A DNA stretch of 6,220 nt from contig JAGLKH010000406.1 in assembly GCA_023141985.1 (NCBI GenBank), positions 1 to 6,220 on the forward strand, in the 5' to 3' direction. Shown piece after piece: positions 1 through 5,954 of the stretch. This DNA is from Flavobacteriaceae bacterium. GTDB lineage: Bacteria; Bacteroidota; Bacteroidia; Flavobacteriales; Flavobacteriaceae. Position numbers and translations under genes: made by a program. The notes under the pieces are model-generated. The model was not told the DNA's origin. It saw nothing but the letters and a program-made list of their open reading frames with translations, and did not search any database. How positions within the stretch are numbered: the stretch's first letter is position 1; each line of letters opens with the position of its first letter.

Positions 1-933
1 GGAATTATTGCAGCAACTAGTGCTGAAGATTATGAAAACAATGTTATTAAAAAACATGAAGATACTATAGAATATCGTGAAAACATTTTTAAAGATTACC
101 TAAAAACAGTTGGTTTTAATGCAGAACCTGTACTCCTAACTTATCCGGATAATAGCATTATTGCCGGAATTATTTCTGAAACAGAACAAGAAAGAGCAGA
201 ATTTGAATTTACAACTACCTATAGAGATACTCATTATCTTTGGAAATTAGAAGATTCTAAAACTATTAATACTATAAAACAGGAATTTGAAGATATTGAT
301 ACTATTTATATTGCTGACGGTCACCATCGATCGGCATCTTCATATTTATTGGCAAGAGATTTAAAATCAAACAATAATTCCCATAGTGGAAATGAGAAAT
401 ACAATTTCTTTATGAGTTATTTAATCCCAGAGTCTGATCTAAAAATTTACGAATATAACCGAATCATAAAAGATCTTAATGGATTAACAAAAGAAGAGTA
501 TTTAATTCAGCTTGACACCATGTTTCGCATCGAAAATCGTGGTAGCGAATTATACAAACCGTCAAAAAAACATCATTTTAGTATGTATCTTGATGGTGAA
601 TTCTATTCGTTGTATTTAAGAAAAGCCAATTATAAAATTAATAACTCGTTAGAGGCTTTAGATACACATATTCTATACAAAACCATTTTGGAACCAATTT
701 TAGAGATTTCTGATTTACGTAATGACACACGTATTGAATACTCTTATGGCAGAAACGATTTGGTTAATATAAAGAGTAAAGTTGATAGTAAAGAATTTGC
801 TATTGGCTTTGGTTTAGTGCCAATTAATATTGAAGAAATGAAACACGTTGCAAACGAGGGATTAACCATGCCTCCAAAAAGCACATATATAGAGCCTAAA
901 TTGCGAAGTGGTGTAACTATTTATGAGTTTTAA
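1..933 (+). CDS. DUF1015 family protein, 5'-truncated by the window edge
   Basis: Frame 1 is open from base 1 to the TAA at 931-933, giving 310 residues. Family members are about 400 or more residues, so roughly the first 100 are missing. The strongest signature is the stretch ADGHHRSAS, encoded at 313-339, which I recognise as the DUF1015 (COG4198) hallmark. The downstream LDTHILYKTILEPIL stretch (658-702) is also typical. The protein is predicted cytosolic, with no membrane segments or signal visible in this part. Its biochemical function is not established. In many bacteria, including flavobacteria, it sits beside serC/serA, so a role near serine or PLP-linked metabolism is inferred only from context. 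The next gene (yggS) starts within or one base after its stop codon, implying co-transcription and translational coupling. An internal TTG at 349 is not the real start, because coding similarity continues well upstream. Confidence 0.88.
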   Translation, partial: GIIAATSAEDYENNVIKKHEDTIEYRENIFKDYLKTVGFNAEPVLLTYPDNSIIAGIISETEQERAEFEFTTTYRDTHYLWKLEDSKTINTIKQEFEDIDTIYIADGHHRSASSYLLARDLKSNNNSHSGNEKYNFFMSYLIPESDLKIYEYNRIIKDLNGLTKEEYLIQLDTMFRIENRGSELYKPSKKHHFSMYLDGEFYSLYLRKANYKINNSLEALDTHILYKTILEPILEISDLRNDTRIEYSYGRNDLVNIKSKVDSKEFAIGFGLVPINIEEMKHVANEGLTMPPKSTYIEPKLRSGVTIYEF

Positions 934-934
934 A

Positions 935-1597
935 ATGAACATACAACAAAATTTAATTAATATAACATCTACGATTCCAGGGCAAGTTACATTAGTTGCT
1001 GTAAGTAAAACCAAACCCATAAGTAATATTATGGAAGCCTATGACGCAGGGCAACGTGCATTTGGTGAAAACAAAATACAGGAAATGGTAGAAAAGTATG
1101 AGCAGCTCCCAAAAGATATTAAATGGCATATGATTGGTCATGTACAGCGTAACAAAGTAAAATATATGGCGAGTTTTGTGAGTTTAATTCATGGAGTAGA
1201 TAATTTTAAATTGCTTAAAGAAATAAACAAACAAGCTTTAAAACATGAGAGAGTTATTGATTGTTTAATGCAAATAAAAATCGCAGATGAAGATTCTAAA
1301 TTTGGGATGACAGATAAACAAGCTTCTGAAATATTAAAATCGCAAGAGCTTAAAGAATTAAAAAATATTAAGCTGGTTGGTCTTATGGGAATGGCAACAT
1401 TTACAAATGATGTAGACCAACTAAAACTAGAGTTTGATTATCTTAAATCTACTTTTGATTCTATACAAGCTAAACATCCGGAAGTAAATATTTTATCTAT
1501 GGGAATGAGTGGCGATTATAAATTAGCCATCGATTGTGGAAGTACAATGATTCGTGTAGGAAGTAGTATATTTGGAGATCGAAATTATTCAATTTAA
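935..1597 (+). CDS. yggS: YggS family pyridoxal-phosphate-binding protein (PLP homeostasis protein)
   Basis: This is a 220-residue protein, the normal length for the family (COG0325; bacterial YggS, human PLPBP). It is a single-domain alanine-racemase-like barrel that binds PLP without a known catalytic activity and buffers PLP and amino-acid/keto-acid pools in the cytosol. Visible signatures are VAVSKTKP with the PLP-anchoring Lys at residue 25, FGENKIQEM (about 47-55), WHMIGHVQRNK (about 68-78), LVGLMGMATF, LSMGMSGDYKLAI, and the C-terminal phosphate-binding stretch GSTMIRVGSSIFGDR. I chose the ATG at 935, which follows the DUF1015 stop with a one-base gap and gives the usual N-terminus MNIQQNL. 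An in-frame ATG at 923 would add four residues (MSFK) and overlap DUF1015 by 11 bases. Neither has a clear Shine-Dalgarno site. All key residues are intact. Confidence 0.95.
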   Translation: MNIQQNLINITSTIPGQVTLVAVSKTKPISNIMEAYDAGQRAFGENKIQEMVEKYEQLPKDIKWHMIGHVQRNKVKYMASFVSLIHGVDNFKLLKEINKQALKHERVIDCLMQIKIADEDSKFGMTDKQASEILKSQELKELKNIKLVGLMGMATFTNDVDQLKLEFDYLKSTFDSIQAKHPEVNILSMGMSGDYKLAIDCGSTMIRVGSSIFGDRNYSI

Positions 1598-1604
1598 TAA
1601 TACA

Positions 1605-1653
1605 TCATATTGAGCGCAGTCGAATTAGAGATTCTTCACTTTGTTCAGAATGA
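1605..1653. repeat. REP-like imperfect palindrome (dispersed intergenic repeat type)
   Basis: The left arm (1605-1625) and right arm (1631-1653) are imperfect inverted repeats around a five-base loop, TAGAG. Aligning the left arm with the reverse complement of the right arm gives 15 identities over 21 left-arm bases, with one two-base gap. Both arms begin TCAT and share TGA, AGT and GAAT blocks. The right arm, read on the minus strand (TCATTCTGAACAAAGTGAAG and onward), closely resembles a repeat dispersed in the intergenic regions of many Bacteroidota genomes; the left arm (GAGCGCAGTCGAA) resembles another common version. It lies 8 bases after the yggS stop and about 22 bases before the nuclease start. 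The transcript could fold into a hairpin and attenuate or stabilise the downstream message. Copy number in the genome cannot be seen here. Confidence 0.6.
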
Positions 1654-1670
1654 CAAAACTTTTAACTTTT
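1640..1670 (+). promoter_or_regulatory. possible Bacteroidota-type promoter (TTTG-N19-TAacTTTT)
   Basis: TTTG at 1640-1643 is followed 19 bases later by TAACTTTT at 1663-1670. The Bacteroidota sigma consensus is a -33 TTTG and a -7 TAnnTTTG, so this is one mismatch from ideal with good spacing. The -33 element lies inside the right arm of the REP-like repeat, so the insertion may have supplied it. The predicted transcription start falls around 1674, at or next to the proposed ATT start codon. That would make a nearly leaderless mRNA and weakens the call. In such AT-rich DNA, chance matches are common. Confidence 0.2.
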
Positions 1671-1675
1671 AGAAA

Positions 1676-3055
1676 ATTTACGCAATACTAGACATAGAAA
1701 CCACTGGAGGAAAGTACAATGAGGAAGGCATAACTGAGATTGCAATTTATAAATTTGACGGTCACGAAGTTATAGACCAATTTATTACGCTTACAAATCC
1801 TGAACGTGAGATTCAACCCTTTGTAGTCAACCTTACCGGAATTAACAGCAACATGTTACGTAATGCGCCAAAATTCTACGAGATTGCCAAACGCATTGTA
1901 GAAATTACTGAAAACTGTACCATTGTTGCTCACAATGCACAATTTGATTTTAGAATACTTAGAACAGAGTTTAAACGTCTGGGGTTTGACTTTAGTCGTG
2001 AAACACTTTGCACTGTAGAGCTAGCTAAAGATTTAATTCCAGATCAAGCTTCATACAGTTTAGGAAAACTTACACGATCTTTAGGAATTCCTGTTAGTGA
2101 TAGACATAGAGCTGCTGGAGATGCGCAAGCTACAGTTAAGCTGTTTAAAATGTTACTTGCAAAGGATTTAGAAAAAAAAATTATTAAAGAATCTATTCGA
2201 TTAGAACCTAAATACCAAATGGAACCTCGTTTATTAGACATTATTGAAGCATTACCTTCAATTACCGGTGTGTATTATATGCATAAAGCTGATGGCGAAA
2301 TTATATACATAGGGAAAAGTAAAAATATCCGAAGACGTGTCAATCAACATTTTACGAGCTCTAATCCTAAATCAAAAAAAATGCAATTGCAAGTGGCTGC
2401 AGTAACTTATGAAGATACTGGAAGTGAACTTGTAGCTTTACTAAAAGAAAGTGAAGAGATTAAGCGCAATAAGCCTATTTATAATCGTGCTTTAAAACGT
2501 AATATATTTTCGCATGGATTGTTCAGTTTTACAGATAATAATGGTTATATAAATTTAAAAGTGGCAAGAGCAAACGGCAGAGAAAAGCCAATTACTACTT
2601 TTTCTAATTTAAAAAGTGCTAAAAGTTTTGTTATTAGAACTACAGATGAACATAACTTGTGCCAAAAACTAACAGGTCTTTACCAAACCAACAGCAATTG
2701 TTTTAACTATACTATTAAACAGTGCTTTGGGGCTTGTATTGATAAAGAACACTTTGATGACTATAACAAAAGAATTTTAAATATTGTTAACCATCATAGT
2801 TTTGAAAATCAAAACATGGTGATTATTGATCGGGGAAGAGCAGTTGATGAACGTAGTGCTATACTTATTGAAAATGGTGAGTTTAAAGGCTATGGCTTCT
2901 ATAATCTTAATTATCAAATAAATAATTTAGATGTACTACAATCTATTATAACACCAATGCAGCATAATAGAGATACACAGCATATAATACAGACCTATCT
3001 AAGGCAAAATAGAAAATTAAAAACCATCAAATTATACAATGAAAATAATTCTTAA
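1676..3055 (+). CDS. DEDDh 3'-5' exonuclease fused to a GIY-YIG (UvrC/Cho-like) nuclease domain; non-canonical ATT start proposed
   Basis: The frame encodes 459 residues from 1676. The N-terminal domain is a DNA polymerase III epsilon-type exonuclease with motif I YAILDIETTGG (Asp6, Glu8), motif II HNAQFDF (Asp91) and motif III HRAAGDAQA (His144, Asp149), a complete DEDDh set. The second domain (about 195-270) is a GIY-YIG nuclease: GVYYM (198-202), YIGKSKNIRRR (211-221), probable catalytic Glu258 in LLKESEEIK, and PIYN (267-270). The C-terminal part has cysteines 329, 342, 350 and 354 in a UvrC-like arrangement. The fusion resembles the mycobacterial exonuclease/Cho-type proteins and suggests DNA repair or nucleic-acid processing; the substrate is unknown. 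The first ATG in frame is 1853, but starting there would delete motif I. Upstream in frame there is no ATG, GTG or TTG back to the TAG at 1670-1672. ATT at 1676 gives the family-like N-terminus (M)YAILDIETTGG. A one-base assembly error or frameshift is the alternative. Confidence 0.82.
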   Translation: MYAILDIETTGGKYNEEGITEIAIYKFDGHEVIDQFITLTNPEREIQPFVVNLTGINSNMLRNAPKFYEIAKRIVEITENCTIVAHNAQFDFRILRTEFKRLGFDFSRETLCTVELAKDLIPDQASYSLGKLTRSLGIPVSDRHRAAGDAQATVKLFKMLLAKDLEKKIIKESIRLEPKYQMEPRLLDIIEALPSITGVYYMHKADGEIIYIGKSKNIRRRVNQHFTSSNPKSKKMQLQVAAVTYEDTGSELVALLKESEEIKRNKPIYNRALKRNIFSHGLFSFTDNNGYINLKVARANGREKPITTFSNLKSAKSFVIRTTDEHNLCQKLTGLYQTNSNCFNYTIKQCFGACIDKEHFDDYNKRILNIVNHHSFENQNMVIIDRGRAVDERSAILIENGEFKGYGFYNLNYQINNLDVLQSIITPMQHNRDTQHIIQTYLRQNRKLKTIKLYNENNS

Positions 3056-5009
3056 CCTATTTGTATTTCTAACAATATTAAATGTAACTGCTCAATCAAA
3101 TTTTGATTCTCCCTCTTTTGAAGTCTCAATAGGTGATCTTGAAACAAATGAATATCCAAAAGATTCTACTGCAAATGCTTTAGTAATATACGAATATGGA
3201 AATAGCCTCATCCATAAAGAAACCTTTGATTTAAATACTGAAATCAAAAGAAAAATTAAAATATTTAGTAAAGATAAAGCTGATGGAAATGCAACAATAG
3301 AGATTTTATTATATAAGAGCGATAAAAAATATAGAAAGGAAAAAATAAAAAATATAACAGCTACAACTTACAATTTAGAAAATAATTTTATTGTTAGCAC
3401 AAAATTAAACAAAAGTGAAATTTTTGAAGAGGAGTATGATAAAAACCATACCGTTATTAAGTTTACAATGCCCAAAGTAAAAGATGGCTCTGTTATTACT
3501 TACAGCTATACTTTAGAATCTCCTTTTTTATACAAATATAAAGGCTGGACATTTCAAGAAGATATCCCTGTACTTTATAGTGAATATAATACTAGTATTC
3601 CTGCATATTATGAATACAGTATAAAACTTGTTGGAGCTTTAAAATTGTCTGAGAATAAAAGTGAATTAAAACGCAATTGTCTAATAGTTGGTAATGGTGG
3701 GTCTGCAGATTGTACAATTACAAAGTATGTAATGAAAGACATTCCTGCGTTTATTGAAGAAGATTTTATGACAACAAAAGATAATTATTTATCTAGAATT
3801 GAATACGAATTAAAGATTTTAACGCGTACTGATGGCAGCAAAGATAACATTACAAAAACATGGAAAACGGTTGATAAAGAACTTAAAGATAATATAAATA
3901 TTGGGAAGCAATTAAATAAAACATCCTTAGTAAAAGATTTATTGGACAGTTCTGTTATCAATGAAACCAGCCCATTAAAAAAAGCTCAGGCAATTTATGG
4001 TTTTGTTCAAAACACTTACACTTGGAATAATGAACATAAACTTTTTAAAGAAGTTTCTGTAAAAAATCTAATAAAAAATAAGTCTGGTAAAGCCTCTGAA
4101 ATAAACATTTTACTACACAATCTCTTAAAAGCTAATGGGATTAAAGTTAAACCAGTCTTACTTTCAACTCGTAAAAACGGTTTTGCAACAAAACTATTTC
4201 CTGTAATTTATGATTTTAATTATTTAATTATTGAAACCAATATCGGTGGTAAATTATATTATTTAGATGCAACAAATGAATACTTAAGTTTTGGAGAAAT
4301 ACCATTTAAGTGTTTAAATAGATATGGAAGGCTATTAGATTTTAAAAATGGCAGTCAATGGGTTGATATTAAAGCAAATAAAACATCTACCAGTTTGCAT
4401 AAAATAAAATTAAGATTTGATAAAGATCAAGAAGTAACAGGACAAATAAAATCCAGATATACAGGTTATAATGCTTTATCTAAAAAGAGAGCATACTATT
4501 TAAAACCAGATAATTATATTGATGCAATGGAGAGTAGTTCTGTAAATATTAACATTATTGAACATAATATAGAAAGCAAAGGAAAAAGAGATTTTAAATT
4601 TCAAGAAAACTATACTATTGAATTAACTGATAATGATTTAGTTGGAGATCTAATTTATTTTGATCCTTTTATTTTCAAATTTTTTAAAGAGAATCCGTTT
4701 AAATTGCAAGAGAGAACATACCCAATAGATTTTGGTTATAAAAAATCATACTTGTATGATTTTGAACTTGATTTAAATAATCAATATGTTGTTAAAAACA
4801 TACCAAAAACCAGTAATGTGAAATTGCCAAATAATGCAGGAGACTTTGGTTTTTCAACAAAAGTGTTGGGTAATCAATTAACCCTTTTGTTAAAAATTAA
4901 TATTAATAAGCCAATTTATAGTGCTGAAGAATATGAATCTTTAAAAGAATTTATGAACAGAATTGTTGACATACAAACAAAGACATTAATAGTTTTAAAA
5001 AAGAAATAA
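3039..5009 (+). CDS. exported DUF3857 / transglutaminase-like protein with degenerate active site
   Basis: The protein has 656 residues. An N-terminal signal peptide is evident: Lys2, hydrophobic core 3-16, then VTAQ, with cleavage predicted after Ala18. No later membrane segment is seen, so it should be periplasmic or surface-associated. The order is a DUF3857 beta domain (about 50-220), a transglutaminase-like core (about 300-420, including AIYGFVQNTYTW, LLHNLLKANGIKVKPVLLSTR and YYLDATNE) and a C-terminal beta region (about 430-656, DUF3858-like). In active relatives the catalytic Cys lies in a GNCAD-like motif; here it reads GKASE, with Ala352 at that position. The His position reads FNY (Asn394). 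Only Asp410 of the triad remains, so peptidase or transglutaminase activity is unlikely and a binding or scaffold role is inferred. The ATG overlaps the nuclease gene by 17 bases, implying one operon. Such genes are common in Bacteroidota and their function is poorly defined. Confidence 0.88.
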   Translation: MKIILNLFVFLTILNVTAQSNFDSPSFEVSIGDLETNEYPKDSTANALVIYEYGNSLIHKETFDLNTEIKRKIKIFSKDKADGNATIEILLYKSDKKYRKEKIKNITATTYNLENNFIVSTKLNKSEIFEEEYDKNHTVIKFTMPKVKDGSVITYSYTLESPFLYKYKGWTFQEDIPVLYSEYNTSIPAYYEYSIKLVGALKLSENKSELKRNCLIVGNGGSADCTITKYVMKDIPAFIEEDFMTTKDNYLSRIEYELKILTRTDGSKDNITKTWKTVDKELKDNINIGKQLNKTSLVKDLLDSSVINETSPLKKAQAIYGFVQNTYTWNNEHKLFKEVSVKNLIKNKSGKASEINILLHNLLKANGIKVKPVLLSTRKNGFATKLFPVIYDFNYLIIETNIGGKLYYLDATNEYLSFGEIPFKCLNRYGRLLDFKNGSQWVDIKANKTSTSLHKIKLRFDKDQEVTGQIKSRYTGYNALSKKRAYYLKPDNYIDAMESSSVNINIIEHNIESKGKRDFKFQENYTIELTDNDLVGDLIYFDPFIFKFFKENPFKLQERTYPIDFGYKKSYLYDFELDLNNQYVVKNIPKTSNVKLPNNAGDFGFSTKVLGNQLTLLLKININKPIYSAEEYESLKEFMNRIVDIQTKTLIVLKKK

Positions 5010-5030
5010 GTAATCTTTTATTACTTTTGA
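5008..5030 (+). terminator. weak terminator-like hairpin after the DUF3857 gene
   Basis: AAGTAAT (5008-5014) and ATTACTT (5020-5026) are a perfect seven-base inverted repeat with a five-base loop, overlapping the last two bases of the stop codon. It is preceded by an A-rich run and followed by a broken T tract (TTGATTTAA). The stem has only one G-C pair, so termination would be inefficient. It is nevertheless well placed between two genes separated by 118 bases. Confidence 0.4.
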
Positions 5031-5057
5031 TTTAATGAAACATCCATGTCAATATTT

Positions 5058-5086
5058 TTTGTCACATAGGTAAGATGCTTATTTTG
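5058..5086 (+). promoter_or_regulatory. possible promoter for the ion channel gene
   Basis: TTTG at 5058-5061 is followed 18 bases later by TATTTTG at 5080-5086. This resembles the Bacteroidota -33/-7 consensus (TTTG, TAnnTTTG), but the -7 box is one base short. A start near 5090 would leave a leader of about 35-40 bases before the ATG at 5128, ending in an A-rich stretch typical of flavobacterial translation starts. A TTGTCA/TGACAA inverted pair (5059-5064 and 5097-5102) brackets the region and could be an operator or chance. Confidence 0.27.
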
Positions 5087-5127
5087 ATGTTCCATCTGAC
5101 AATTAAAAAAAGATTAAGAACAAACAC

Positions 5128-5874
5128 ATGAAAAACAACAAACCATATAAAAATTGGAGACACAAGCTTCATGAAATTATTTATGAAGCAGACACACCAT
5201 TAGGCAAAGTATTTAGCATACTACTGTTTTTTGTAATAATTGCCAGTATTGTTTTAGTAATGTTGGAGAGCGTTAAAAGTATAGATCAGAAATATCATAA
5301 TTTTCTTAATATTTCTGAATGGGTTATCACTATTCTTTTTAGTATTGAATATATCGGTAGAATAATAGCAGTAAAAAAGCCACGTAATTATATATTCAGT
5401 TTTTATGGTATTATAGACTTACTTTCAACTATACCAAAATATCTTTCGTTCTTTTTTGTTGGCAGTCAATCGTTAGTAGCTTTAAGAGCACTAAGACTAT
5501 TAAGAGTTTTTCGTATTTTAAAATTAGCACGCTTTGTAGGTGAATCTACTACTTTTGTTAGAGCGTTAAAAGCTAGCCGTGCAAAAATTGCAGTGTTTTT
5601 ATCTTTTGTAATTATCCTTTGCGTTATTTTAGGAACTGTTATGTACTTGGTAGAAAGTAATGAAAATACTGGATTTACAAGTATCCCAAGGAGTGTATAT
5701 TGGGCTATTGTTACATTAACAACCGTTGGTTATGGTGATATTTATCCAATAACCTGCGGAGGAAGAGTTTTTACATTCTTTGTTCTTCTTATAGGTTTAG
5801 GAATAGTTGCTGTTCCGTCTGGGTTGATAGCATCAGCATTCACAAAGGTTAGAGAGGGAGAAAGTAAAATATAA
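5128..5874 (+). CDS. voltage-gated potassium channel (six-transmembrane ion transporter family)
   Basis: This 248-residue inner-membrane protein has the full Kv-type layout. S1 is about 28-46, S2 about 62-81 (acidic Glu74), S3 about 89-110 (Asp97), and S4 about 116-136 with basic residues every third position: Arg120, Arg123, Arg126, Arg129, Lys132, Arg135. S5 is about 153-175, the pore helix ends in the selectivity filter TVGYGD (199-204), and S6 is about 213-238 with the hinge-like GLGIVAVPSG stretch. The filter predicts K+ selectivity, and the regular S4 charges predict voltage sensing. The protein ends about ten residues after S6, so it lacks RCK, cyclic-nucleotide or other cytosolic regulatory domains and should act as a simple homotetramer. 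It probably has its own promoter, since it lies 118 bases after the previous gene. Its physiological role cannot be read from its neighbours. Confidence 0.95.
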   Translation: MKNNKPYKNWRHKLHEIIYEADTPLGKVFSILLFFVIIASIVLVMLESVKSIDQKYHNFLNISEWVITILFSIEYIGRIIAVKKPRNYIFSFYGIIDLLSTIPKYLSFFFVGSQSLVALRALRLLRVFRILKLARFVGESTTFVRALKASRAKIAVFLSFVIILCVILGTVMYLVESNENTGFTSIPRSVYWAIVTLTTVGYGDIYPITCGGRVFTFFVLLIGLGIVAVPSGLIASAFTKVREGESKI

Positions 5875-5954
5875 GCTTAAATTAGAAAAGTAGAGGGACG
5901 GTGGTAAGTTAATAAATTTGTTGACGTAGGAGTAAGCTTTAATATAAAAGTAGA
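5872..5954. repeat. imperfect direct repeat pair in the spacer before the transposase
   Basis: Copy one (5872-5894) and copy two (5933-5954) both start TAAGCTT and end AAAAGTAGA, differing by two substitutions and a one-base gap. Copy one begins with the channel gene's stop codon and copy two ends directly before the transposase ATG. They are 61 bases apart. This could be a trace of an insertion or slippage event, or a recognition site, since each copy carries a GTAG tetranucleotide of the type recognised by REP-associated transposases. No hairpin follows either GTAG. The rest of the spacer holds no gene and no clear terminator. Confidence 0.5.
5921..5948 (+). promoter_or_regulatory. sigma70-like promoter (TTGACG-N16-TATAAA) before the transposase
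   Basis: TTGACG at 5921-5926 and TATAAA at 5943-5948 each match five of six positions of the proteobacterial sigma70 boxes, with 16-base spacing. The predicted start is at about 5955, the A of the transposase ATG, so the message would be leaderless or the boxes are coincidental. This is not the Bacteroidota consensus, which would fit a foreign element. A GGAG at 5929-5932 is too far from the ATG to act as its ribosome binding site. Confidence 0.25.

Noticed and set aside
349..933. A separate 194-residue gene starting at the TTG at 349
   Set aside because: The same frame is open to base 1 and the DUF1015 hallmark GHHR lies just upstream, so this is only the 3' part of the truncated gene.
2044..2241. 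A 65-codon open frame on the minus strand
   Set aside because: It lies wholly inside the exonuclease domain coding region, has no recognisable protein signature and is antisense shadow of the conserved motif III region.
1853..3055. Nuclease gene starting at the ATG at 1853
   Set aside because: This would remove the first exonuclease motif (Asp6, Glu8), although about 59 upstream codons are clearly coding and family-like.
5021..5095. A 24-residue minus-strand open frame (starting MEHQNKHLTY) in the spacer before the channel gene
   Set aside because: It is short, has no ribosome binding site or recognised similarity, and overlaps the hairpin and the putative promoter. It could be a decayed gene end, but nothing supports that.
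5875..5954. Rho-independent terminator after the channel gene
   Set aside because: No GC-containing stem followed by a T run was found. The TAAGCTTA palindrome at 5872-5879 is too short.
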